Of a stretch of 64,000 nt of DNA, positions 32,242 to 39,784 are shown piece by piece. Under the pieces are notes generated by a model. The model did no database searches. It saw only the letters and a list, made by a program, of their open reading frames with translations, and had not been told where the DNA came from. The DNA is taken from contig NZ_CP042430.1 of the NCBI RefSeq assembly GCF_007970665.1, forward strand, positions 2,418,001 to 2,482,000. The letters are read 5' to 3'. The translations under genes were made by a program, and so were the position numbers. Positions within the stretch are counted from its first letter, which is position 1. Each line of letters starts with the position of its first letter. This DNA comes from Baekduia soli (lineage in GTDB: Bacteria; Actinomycetota; Thermoleophilia; Solirubrobacterales; Solirubrobacteraceae).

Positions 32242-33696
32242 TCAGCGTAGGCCGGCCAGGAAGCGCTGCAGCGCCGCGCCCGCACGGCCGCTGCGGTCGC
32301 GCGACAGCGTCGAGTGTCCGGCGCCCGGCACGACGACCAGGTGCGCCGCGGGCATCCGGGCCGCCTGCTCGCGGGCCCACTCCAGCGGGGTCGACAGGTC
32401 GCGGTCGGCCGCCAGCAGAAGCGCCGGCGCGCGGATCGGCCCGGCAGGGGCGGGCGGCGGCGCCCGGGTCGGCGGTCACCACCGGCAGGTCTGCAGCAGG
32501 CCCTGGCCCAGCGCGGTCGAGGGCGGGAAGGGCGCGGTCTGCGCCCGTGCCAGCGTCGCGCGCACCCGGGCCAGCGCCCGCGCGCGCTGCGCGGGCGTCG
32601 CCGCCGGGCTGCCCCAGGGCGCAGGGCTGTCGGCGCACAGCGTGGCCGCGTGCAGGCCCTGGCTCAGCACGCCGGCGGGGGCGGCCTCCTCGCGGCGCAC
32701 CGCGGCCAGCAGGCGCCGCAGCGGCGCGGTGTCGCCCGCGAGCGCCGCGTGCAGCAGCGCCGGGACGCGGCCCAGGCGCGGCACGCCGACGCTCAGCTCG
32801 GTCAGCGCGTCGAGGATCGGCGGGCCGAGCGCAGGCCGGCGCGCCACGACGGCGGCCAGGTCGGCGGCGGGGTCCGAACGGCACGGCCGGGTCCTCGCCG
32901 CGCACACGGCCCTCAGCACGCGCGCGGTTGCGCGCAGCGGCACGCGCTCCAGCAGCTCGGCGCCCTCCTGCGGGATGACGGAGTCCAGGACGAGCCCGCG
33001 CACCCGGTCGGGATGGGCCAGCGCGTAGCGCTCGGCGACCAGCGTGCCGTAGGAGACCCCGCCGAGCACGAGGCGCCGCGCGCCCAGCGCGACGCGCAGG
33101 ACCTCGAGGTCGTCGACGGTGTCGGCGGTGGCGAACGCGTCGCGCCGGACGCCGAGGGCGCGACCGCAGGCGGCGACGGCGGCCCGGGGCGCCACCGCGA
33201 GGTCCGACGTGCCCGCGGCGACCTGCAGCTCCGGGCAGCGCAGCGCGCCGGCGCCCGTGCCGCGCTGGTCGAGCATGACGAGCCGGTAGCCCGCCCGTGC
33301 GGTGCCCAGCCGCTGCGCCATCCGCGGGGCGAACGGCCGCCCGGGCTGGCCCGGGCCGCCCGTGAGCAGGACGAGGTCGCCGTGGGGCGCCCGCGCCACG
33401 CGCTGGACGGCGACCGCCAGCGTCAGGTGCCGCGGGTCGCCGGCCCGCGGGCCGCGCCGATGCAGCGACACCCGCAGTCTCGAGCAGTCGAAGCCCCGCA
33501 GCGCCGGGCAGGCGGCCGGCCGCAGGCGCGGCGCCGGCGCCTGCAGGACCGGGCGCGACGGCCGGGCGCCCGCGGAGGTCGCCGTGGGCGCGGGCGCCCC
33601 GCCGCCGCCTCCGCAGCCGGCGACCGCGCCGGCCGCGGCCAGCAGGAGCGCGGCCGTGCGGCGCGCCCGCCTCAGGGTCGTCGCAGGAGGATCCAC
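32242..33696 (-). pseudogene. secreted alpha/beta hydrolase (TAP-like lipoprotein) interrupted by an in-frame TGA
   Basis: Starts at GTG 33696, with signal peptide RTAALLLAAAGAVAGC (lipobox VAGC), and reads 406 residues to a TGA at 32476. The same frame then stays open for 77 more codons to 32242 and contains LLLAADRDLSTP and VVVPGAGHSTLS, the acid and His of the triad. The Ser nucleophile is upstream in LVLGGVSYGTLVAERYAL. Tripeptidyl-aminopeptidase-like proteins have WP just where the stop falls (TCRW-stop-PP), so TGG is the expected codon. As sequenced the protein would lack its triad. Either a sequence error or a recent nonsense mutation. Overlaps the small membrane protein gene. Confidence 0.75.
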
Positions 33697-33824
33697 ACCA
33701 GGACGGCGGCGAAGCCGATCTGGCCGAAGGTCAGGGCGGTGCCGAAGTTGATCGCCCCGAGCAGCTCGGCGACCGCCGTCACCACGACCACGGTGACCAG
33801 CAGCATGAGCAGGTTGCGGATCAC
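33672..33824 (-). CDS. 50-residue two-helix membrane protein
   Basis: Starts VIRNLLMLLVTVVVVTAVAE (GTG) and ends GQIGFAAVLVWILLRRP. There are two hydrophobic helices separated by LLGAINFGTALTF, with a basic C-terminus. GTGA overlap with the meaB stop and overlap with the hydrolase start place it inside the ethylmalonyl-CoA mutase/meaB operon. Function unknown. It is too short for many gene callers, but overlapping junctions on both sides support it. Confidence 0.6.
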   Translation of the reverse strand: MIRNLLMLLVTVVVVTAVAELLGAINFGTALTFGQIGFAAVLVWILLRRP

Positions 33825-34768
33825 AGGCGGTCCTCCAGGAGGGCGATGAGGGCGGGGACGTCGGCCCCGGGGTCGGCGGCGTCCAGCAGGGCGCGCGCCG
33901 CGCGGCGCCCGCCGATCGTGCGCAGCCCGCGCTCGCCGTGCTCGACGACGAAGTCGGCCAGCGCGCTGCCACGGCGGGCCGCGGCACGCCGGGCGGCGAC
34001 GTCCAGGCCCTCGCGGTGGGCGTCGAGCGCCGCCACGAGCTCGTCGATGCCCGAGACGGGGGAGACGGAGGAGACCGCCACCACGCGGGTGTCGCGCGAG
34101 CCCGCCGCGCGCAGCGCGGCCGACAGGTCGCGCCGCGCGCGCAGCGCGATGTCGCCCAGGTCGGCCTTGGTGACGACGAGCACGTCGGGGATCTCCATGA
34201 TCCCCGACTTCAGGAACTGCAGCGCGTCGCCGGAGCCCGGCTGCACGATGACCGCGACGGTGTCGGCCACCTCGCCGACCTCGGTCTCGGACTGGCCGAC
34301 GCCGACGGTCTCGATGACCACCACGTCGAACGCGGCGGCCAGCGCCTGCGCCGCCGCGCGGGTGGCGGGGGCCAGGCCGCCGAGCCGCTCGCCCGCGGCG
34401 GTCGAGCGGATGAAGATCCCGCGGTCCTGTGCGTCGAAGGCGATGCGTGCGCGGTCGCCCAGCAGCGCGCCGCCCGAGCGCCGCGACGACGGGTCGACCG
34501 CAAGCACCGCGACGCTGCGCCCGTCGCGCCGCCAGGCCGCGCACAGGGCGCTGAGCAGGGTGGACTTGCCCGCGCCGGGCGGTCCGGTGATCCCGATGAC
34601 GTGGCCCGGGGCCTCGTGGCCCAGGCGCGCCGGGGCGACCTCGCGCAGGAGCTGCGCGGTGGCCTCGCGGTCGCGCGGGGTGCGGCTCTCCACGAGGTTG
34701 AGGACGGCGGGCGCCGCGCTGAGGTCACCCTCGCGCAGGCGCGCGCCCAGATCCTCACCGCCGCTCAG
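33821..34768 (-). CDS. meaB: MeaB-family G3E GTPase chaperone of B12-dependent acyl-CoA mutase
   Basis: About 315 residues. Walker A GITGPPGAGKSTLL, AVDPSSRRSGGALLGDRARI, ETVGVGQSETEV and VVTKADLGD are the G motifs of MeaB/ArgK. It loads and protects adenosylcobalamin in methyl- or ethylmalonyl-CoA mutase. The first ordinary start is GTG at 34693, but the family's N-terminal helix is encoded upstream (GARLREGDLSAAPAVLNLVE). The only start codon giving it is a CTG at 34768, three bases after the mutase stop. I therefore use that rare start. Located directly downstream of the mutase gene in the same operon. Confidence 0.9.
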   Translation of the reverse strand: MSGGEDLGARLREGDLSAAPAVLNLVESRTPRDREATAQLLREVAPARLGHEAPGHVIGITGPPGAGKSTLLSALCAAWRRDGRSVAVLAVDPSSRRSGGALLGDRARIAFDAQDRGIFIRSTAAGERLGGLAPATRAAAQALAAAFDVVVIETVGVGQSETEVGEVADTVAVIVQPGSGDALQFLKSGIMEIPDVLVVTKADLGDIALRARRDLSAALRAAGSRDTRVVAVSSVSPVSGIDELVAALDAHREGLDVAARRAAARRGSALADFVVEHGERGLRTIGGRRAARALLDAADPGADVPALIALLEDRL

Positions 34769-34771
34769 GGC

Positions 34772-36763
34772 CTAGGCTCCCGCGGCCGCGGCGTGTCGGG
34801 AGGCGACCAGGGAGACGATGTCGCGCATGATCGCGCCGAGGTCGAAGTCCTTCGGCGTGTAGACCGCGGCGACCCCGGCCGCCTTGAGCGCCGCGACGTC
34901 GGCGGTCGGGATGATCCCCCCGACGACGATCGGCGCGTCCACGCCGCGCTCCTGCAGGGCGGCGACGACGTCGGGGATCAGCTCGCGGTGCGAGCCCGAG
35001 AGGATCGACAGGCCGATGACATGCACGCCCTCATGCTCGGCCGACGTCGCGATCTGGGTCGGCGTGAGCCGGATCCCCTCGTAGACGACGTCGAAGCCGA
35101 TGTCGCGGGCGCGCACGGCGATCTGCTCGGCGCCGTTGGAGTGGCCGTCGAGGCCGGGCTTGCCCACGAGGATCTTCGGCCGCCGGCCGATGGCCTCGCC
35201 GAGGCGCTCGACCTCGTCGCGCAGAGCGCCCAGGTCGTCCTCGTCGCGGTCCCCGGCCGCGGCCTCGCCGACGCCGGTCGGGGCGCGGTACTCGCCGAAG
35301 GTGTCGCGCAGCGCCTGGGCCCACTCGCCCGTCGTCACGCCCGCCTTGGCGGCCGCGATCGTCGCGGGCATGATGTTCTCGTCGCTCTGCGCCACGCGGC
35401 GCAGCTCCTGCAGCGCCGCCTCGACCGCCGCGGCGTCGCGGCCGGACCGCCAGGCCTGCACGGCCTCGCGCTGCTGGATCTCGGTCTCGGGGTCGACGGT
35501 CATGATCCCGCCCTCCTCGTCGATGAGCGGCGAGGGATTGGTCTCGGTGTACTTGTTCATGCCGACGACGATCTGCTCGCCGTGCTCGATGCGCCGGATG
35601 CGCGCGCGGTGGCTGTCGACGAGCGAGGACTTCATGTAGTCCACCGCCTTGACCGCGCCGCCGTGCTCGGCGACGACGGCCATCTCGGCACGGGCGCCCT
35701 CCAGCAGCTCGGCGACGAGGCCGTCCATGACGACCGAGCCCTCGAAGATGTCGGGGTACTCGAGCAGGTCGGTCTCGTAGGCCATGACCTGCTGGATGCG
35801 CAGCGACCACTGTTGGTCCCAGGGCCGCGGCAGGCCGAGCGCCTCGTTCCAGGCCGGCAGCTGCACGGCGCGGGCGCGGGCGTTGCGGCCCAGCGTGACG
35901 GCCAGCGCCTCGAGGACGATGCGCTGGACGTTGTTCTCGGGCTGGGCCTCGGTCAGGCCCAGCGAGTTGACCTGCACGCCATAGCGGAAGCGCAGCTGCT
36001 TGGCGTCGCCGACGCCGTAGCGCTCGCGGCCCAGCTCCTCCCACAGCACGGACATCGCGCGCAGCTTGGCGTGCTCCTCGATGAACCGCACGCCCGCGTT
36101 GACGAAGAACGAGATCCGGCCGAAGACCTTGGCCATGAGCTCCGAGCCCGGGCCGCCGACCCGCTCGCCCACGGCGTCGAGCACCGCGATCGCGTTGGAC
36201 ATGCTGTAGGCGATCTCCTGCACCGGCGTGGCGCCGGCCTCCTGCAGGTGGTAGGAGCAGATGTTGATGGGGTTCCACCGGGGGACCTCGGTGACCGTGT
36301 AGGCCACCATGTCGGCGATGAGCCGCATGGAGGGCTCCGGCGGGAACGCGTAGGTGCCGCGGGCCAGGAACTCCTTGATGATGTCGTTCTGCGTGGTGCC
36401 CTGGAGCGCGGCCGCGTCGACGCCGTTCTCCTCCGCCGTGCCGATGTACAGCGCCAGCAGCCAGGCCGCCGTCGCGTTGATGGTCATCGAGGTGTTCATG
36501 GCGTCGAGCGGGATGCCGTCCAGCAGCTCGTGCATGTCGCCCTTGTGGGCGACCGGCACGCCGACCTTGCCCACCTCGCCGCGCGCGAGCTCGTGGTCGG
36601 CGTCGTAGCCGGTCTGCGTGGGCAGGTCGAAGGCGATCGACAGGCCCGTCTGGCCCTTGGCGAGGTTGGAGCGGTAGAGCTCGTTGGACTTCCGCGCGGT
36701 CGAGTGACCGGCGTAGGTCCGCATCATCCACGGGCGGTCCGGCTCGGGCAGACGGTGCGTCAT
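34772..36763 (-). CDS. ecm: ethylmalonyl-CoA mutase (MeaA/Ecm type)
   Basis: 663 residues. The mutase TIM barrel has PWMMRTYAGHSTARKSNELY near residue 11, GQTGLSIAFDLPTQTGYDAD near 37, TMTINATAAW-like MNTSMTINATAAWLL near 85 and NICSYHLQEAGATPVQE near 165. The C-terminal cobalamin domain has KPGLDGHSNGAEQIAV (DxHxxG-like base-off motif) near 540 and LSILSGSHRELIPD. PTQTGYD and the single-chain length match ethylmalonyl-CoA mutase and MeaA rather than the two-subunit methylmalonyl-CoA mutase. Converts ethylmalonyl-CoA to methylsuccinyl-CoA. meaB follows after 3 bases. Ccr is 5 kb away. Confidence 0.92.
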   Translation of the reverse strand: MTHRLPEPDRPWMMRTYAGHSTARKSNELYRSNLAKGQTGLSIAFDLPTQTGYDADHELARGEVGKVGVPVAHKGDMHELLDGIPLDAMNTSMTINATAAWLLALYIGTAEENGVDAAALQGTTQNDIIKEFLARGTYAFPPEPSMRLIADMVAYTVTEVPRWNPINICSYHLQEAGATPVQEIAYSMSNAIAVLDAVGERVGGPGSELMAKVFGRISFFVNAGVRFIEEHAKLRAMSVLWEELGRERYGVGDAKQLRFRYGVQVNSLGLTEAQPENNVQRIVLEALAVTLGRNARARAVQLPAWNEALGLPRPWDQQWSLRIQQVMAYETDLLEYPDIFEGSVVMDGLVAELLEGARAEMAVVAEHGGAVKAVDYMKSSLVDSHRARIRRIEHGEQIVVGMNKYTETNPSPLIDEEGGIMTVDPETEIQQREAVQAWRSGRDAAAVEAALQELRRVAQSDENIMPATIAAAKAGVTTGEWAQALRDTFGEYRAPTGVGEAAAGDRDEDDLGALRDEVERLGEAIGRRPKILVGKPGLDGHSNGAEQIAVRARDIGFDVVYEGIRLTPTQIATSAEHEGVHVIGLSILSGSHRELIPDVVAALQERGVDAPIVVGGIIPTADVAALKAAGVAAVYTPKDFDLGAIMRDIVSLVASRHAAAAGA

Positions 36764-36868
36764 GGGCGGATCGTACCCGTGCCGATCGCCGCCCGGGCCG
36801 CCGGTCCGGGTGCCGGAGCATCGCGCGGGCGGACTCGAGGGCGACCCCGACGGGTAGGGTCCTGGGCG

Positions 36869-37675
36869 GTGCCCGAACCCCTGCACGAACGAGCGCGCAC
36901 GTCCCTGCGCCTGCGCGCGCTCGACCTCCGCGACCGCGTCGGCCGCCGGTCCGACCGCCTCGTGCCGCCCCGGCGCCTGGACTTCGTGGGCCATTCGGAC
37001 TTCGTGGACACCGGCGACGAGTTCCTGCGTCATTTCCGCGAGCTCGGCGCCCTGGCCCGCGACGAGCGCGTGCTCGACGTGGGCTGCGGGATCGGCCGGA
37101 TGGCCCGCCCACTGGCGGGCTACCTCTCGCCGAAGGGGTCCTACGACGGCTTCGACGTCAACCCCGAGGGCATCGCGTGGTGCCGCGACCGGTATGCCGG
37201 GCGCCCGAACTTCCGCTTCGAGCTCGTCGACCTCTTCAACCGCCGCTACAACCCCGCGGGCACCCTCAGCGCCGAGACCTTCGCGTTCCCCTACGCCGAC
37301 GCGTGCTTTGACCTGGTCATCGCCACGTCGGTGATGACCCACCTGCTCGAGAGCGAGACCGATCGCTACCTCGGCGAGATCGGCCGGGTGCTGGCGCCCG
37401 GCGGCCGCCTGCTGGCCACGTGGTTCCTGCTCGACGACCTGTCGCGGCGCGCGATCGCCGACGGTCGTGCGGGGCTCCCGTTCCTCGATCCCGAGCAGCG
37501 CGTCGCGGTCGTCAGCGACGACCTGCCCGAGGAGGCCGTGGCCTACGACCGCGGCTGGGTCATGGAGGCCTTCCGCCGCCACGGCCTCGAGCTGGCCTCG
37601 ATCCACCCCGGCACGTGGCGCGGTGACGACGACGGGTGCAGCTTCCAGGACATCGTCGTGGGGACCAAGACATGA
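36869..37675 (+). CDS. class I SAM-dependent methyltransferase
   Basis: 268 residues. LDVGCGIGRMARPLAGYL near residues 71-88 is motif I, ATSVMTHLLESETDRYL near 150 and VLAPGGRLLATWFLLDD near 172 are motifs II-III. The N-terminal 45 residues are basic and Arg-rich. Target unknown. GTG start 8 bases after TAGGGT (36855-36860), so a leaderless message. The ATGA overlap with the metallo-hydrolase makes a three-gene unit with clpS. Confidence 0.85.
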   Translation: MPEPLHERARTSLRLRALDLRDRVGRRSDRLVPPRRLDFVGHSDFVDTGDEFLRHFRELGALARDERVLDVGCGIGRMARPLAGYLSPKGSYDGFDVNPEGIAWCRDRYAGRPNFRFELVDLFNRRYNPAGTLSAETFAFPYADACFDLVIATSVMTHLLESETDRYLGEIGRVLAPGGRLLATWFLLDDLSRRAIADGRAGLPFLDPEQRVAVVSDDLPEEAVAYDRGWVMEAFRRHGLELASIHPGTWRGDDDGCSFQDIVVGTKT

Positions 37676-38508
37676 GCATCCATCGCGAGATCGACATCCA
37701 GTTCCAGGGCACGCCCCGGACCGTCTGCACGCACTGGATCGACGGCTACGTCGTCGACCCGGGGCCCGAGAGCTCGGTGGCCACGCTGATGGCCGAGCTC
37801 GGCGACGAGCAGCCCAAGGCCGTGCTGCTCACCCACATCCACCTCGACCACGCCGGCGCCGCCGGGGCGCTGGTGGAGCGCTGGCCCGACCTCGAGGTCT
37901 GGGTGCACCGCAACGGCGCCCCACACGTCATCGATCCCAGCCGGCTCGTCGCCAGCGCGACGCGTCTGTACGGCGACCGCATGGAGGAGCTGTGGGGCCG
38001 GATCATCCCGGTCGCCGAGTCCAACGTGCGCGTGCTGGAGGACGAGGGCGCCGCGGCGGGGCTGCGCTGGGCGTTCACCCCCGGCCACGCCAGCCACCAC
38101 GTCAGCTATCTGCACGAGGCGTCGGGCATCGCGTTCGCCGGCGACGTCGCGGGCGTCCGGATCGGCGACGGCCCGATCCTGCCGCCGACCCCGCCGCCGG
38201 ACATCGACCTCGAGGCGTGGGAGCGCTCCATCGCGCTGCTGCGATCCTGGAGCCCGTCGGCGGTGGCGATCGCGCACTTCGGCACCTACACCGACGTCGA
38301 CCGTCACCTGGACGTGCTCGGCGAGGAGCTGCGGCGGCTGGCCGACCTGGCCCGCGTCAGCGACGACGCCGCGTTCCAGGAGGCCGTGCACGCGACGTAC
38401 GCGGGCGGCGCCGAGGAGGCCGCCTACCAGAAGGCGATGCCGTTGGACACCCTCTTCGGAGGGTTGGCCCGGTACTGGAAGAAGCGCGATACTGCCGGGC
38501 AGACATGA
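37672..38508 (+). CDS. MBL-fold metallo-hydrolase
   Basis: 278 residues. THIHLDHAGAAGAL near residue 55 is the HxHxDH metal site, TPGHASHHVSYLH near 135 and FAGDVAGVRIGD near 152 supply further ligands, and IAHFGTY near 200 the last His. Hydrolase of the glyoxalase II-like branch, binding two metal ions. Substrate not evident. ATGA overlaps at both ends, with the methyltransferase upstream and clpS downstream. Confidence 0.87.
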   Translation: MSIHREIDIQFQGTPRTVCTHWIDGYVVDPGPESSVATLMAELGDEQPKAVLLTHIHLDHAGAAGALVERWPDLEVWVHRNGAPHVIDPSRLVASATRLYGDRMEELWGRIIPVAESNVRVLEDEGAAAGLRWAFTPGHASHHVSYLHEASGIAFAGDVAGVRIGDGPILPPTPPPDIDLEAWERSIALLRSWSPSAVAIAHFGTYTDVDRHLDVLGEELRRLADLARVSDDAAFQEAVHATYAGGAEEAAYQKAMPLDTLFGGLARYWKKRDTAGQT

Positions 38509-38795
38509 GCGGCCAGACCATCGAGCTCCCACGGGTGGACGGCCCCGACGGCGCCCTCGGTGGCGCCTGGCGGGTGATCGTGCGCAACGACGACCACAAC
38601 ACGTTCGACGGCGTGGCGCGGACGCTGGCGCGCTACATCCCCGGCATCACCGTCGAGCGGGGCTTCGAGATCGCCGACCGGATCCACCGGACCGGGCTGG
38701 CCATCGTGTGGACCGGCCACAAGGAGCTGGCCGAGCACTACTGGCACCAGCTGCGCGACGCGGGGCTCACGATGGCCCCGCTCGAGCAGGCCTGA
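38505..38795 (+). CDS. clpS: ClpS-like adaptor of the Clp protease
   Basis: 96 residues. WRVIVRNDDHNTFDGVARTL near residues 22-42 is the ClpS N-D-x-H-N motif that binds destabilising N-terminal residues, and HKELAEHYWHQLRDAGLTMAP closes the fold. It delivers N-degron substrates to ClpAP or ClpCP. ATGA overlap with the metallo-hydrolase gene is unusual company, since in many actinobacteria clpS sits near clpA/clpC or a DUF2017 gene. Confidence 0.9.
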   Translation: MSGQTIELPRVDGPDGALGGAWRVIVRNDDHNTFDGVARTLARYIPGITVERGFEIADRIHRTGLAIVWTGHKELAEHYWHQLRDAGLTMAPLEQA

Positions 38796-38866
38796 AGCAG
38801 GCACGGGACGTCGGCGATGTCCGTCATCGCCGCCCCGGGCCCGCGGGCCAGTACGCTGGATTCTCG

Positions 38867-39637
38867 ATGACCGATGCCGGGGGGCACATCGAGTCGGCAT
38901 CCAGGGCCGTGCGCGAGCAGGACCTGCTGCGCCGCTACCACGAGGGCGGCGATCTCCGCGCCCGCGACCAGCTCGCGGAGGAGATGCTGCCGCTGGCCCG
39001 CGCGCTGGCCGGCCGCTACGCCGGGCGCGGGGAGCCGATGGACGACCTCGTGCAGGTCGCGTGCATCGGGATCATGAAGGCGATCGAGGGCTTCGACCTG
39101 CGCCGCGAGGTCCGGTTCTCGTCCTACGCGACGCCGACGGTGCTGGGCGAGATCAAGCGCCACTTCCGCGACCGGACCTGGGCCATGCGCGTGCCGCGCG
39201 GCATGCAGGAGCTCCAGCTCGAGGTGGCCCGGCGCCGTGACGAGCTCACGGGCACCCTCGGGCGCTCGCCGACGGTCCAGGAGCTCGCCGACGCGGTCGA
39301 GGCGCCGTTCGAGGAGGTCCTGGCGACGATCCAGAGCGTCGGCGCCCGCCGGACGCGCTCGCTCGACGAGCCCACGGGCGAGGACATGACGCTCGCCGAC
39401 TCCATCGGGGGTCGTGACATCGAGCTCGACCGCTCCGAGATGCGCGTGCTGCTCGACGACGCGATGGCCGTGCTGACCTCCCGCGACCGCGAGGTCCTGC
39501 GGCTGCGCTTCGAGGAGGACCTCACGCAGACCGAGATCTCCGAGCGCATCGGGGTCTCCCAGATGCAGATCTCGCGCATCATCCGCCAGTCGATCGCCAA
39601 GCTGCGGCTCGAGATCGACCGCTCGCCCGCAGGGTAG
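38867..39637 (+). CDS. sigF: SigB/SigF-family alternative sigma factor
   Basis: 256 residues. Region 2 has MDDLVQVACIGIMKAIEGFDL and FSSYATPTVLGEIKRHFRD near residues 58-100. Region 3 has GRSPTVQELADAV near 130. Region 4 has LTSRDREVLRLRFEEDLTQTEISERIGVSQMQISRI near 205-240. This is the group 3 general-stress/sporulation type sigma-70 factor. No anti-sigma or anti-anti-sigma gene is adjacent, so its control is not visible here. TACGCT (38852-38857) is 9 bases before the ATG. Confidence 0.92.
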   Translation: MTDAGGHIESASRAVREQDLLRRYHEGGDLRARDQLAEEMLPLARALAGRYAGRGEPMDDLVQVACIGIMKAIEGFDLRREVRFSSYATPTVLGEIKRHFRDRTWAMRVPRGMQELQLEVARRRDELTGTLGRSPTVQELADAVEAPFEEVLATIQSVGARRTRSLDEPTGEDMTLADSIGGRDIELDRSEMRVLLDDAMAVLTSRDREVLRLRFEEDLTQTEISERIGVSQMQISRIIRQSIAKLRLEIDRSPAG

Positions 39638-39682
39638 GGGCCGCGGCGCGCGGGCGTGTGCGGACCATCGCCCCGCACCCGC

Positions 39683-39711
39683 TTGACACGCTGTCGGGCA
39701 CCCGGTCGTAT
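39683..39711 (+). promoter_or_regulatory. promoter TTGACA-N17-TCGTAT before leader ORF and ligase
   Basis: A perfect -35 TTGACA (39683-39688), a 17-base spacer and a weak -10 TCGTAT (39706-39711), ending 7 bases before the leader ATG at 39719. The spacer start forms the small inverted repeat GACA-CGC-TGTC. Confidence 0.5.
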
Positions 39712-39718
39712 GGTGCCC

Positions 39719-39784
39719 ATGCCCATGCCCATGCCCACGGTCCCGAGCGCCGACCCGCGCGACGACTTCGCGCCGTCGGCATGA
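39719..39784 (+). CDS. 21-residue leader ORF overlapping the acyl-CoA ligase gene
   Basis: Begins with a CCCATG hexamer repeat, giving the peptide MPMPMPTVPSADPRDDFAPS plus A. An in-frame GTG two codons earlier could also start it. Its TGA overlaps the ligase ATG (39781) as ATGA. This is the same arrangement as the leader ORF before pckG. The three in-frame ATG codons within 15 bases may allow slippery or repeated initiation. Confidence 0.45.
   Translation: MPMPMPTVPSADPRDDFAPSA

Noticed and set aside
32476-32478. Selenocysteine at the in-frame TGA
   Set aside because: Family members have Trp at or next to this position, and I saw no SECIS-like structure downstream.
34772-36763. Methylmalonyl-CoA mutase
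   Set aside because: The single-chain length of about 660, the PTQTGYD sequence and overall pattern match ethylmalonyl-CoA mutase. Methylmalonyl-CoA mutase normally has a small-subunit partner or a longer chain.
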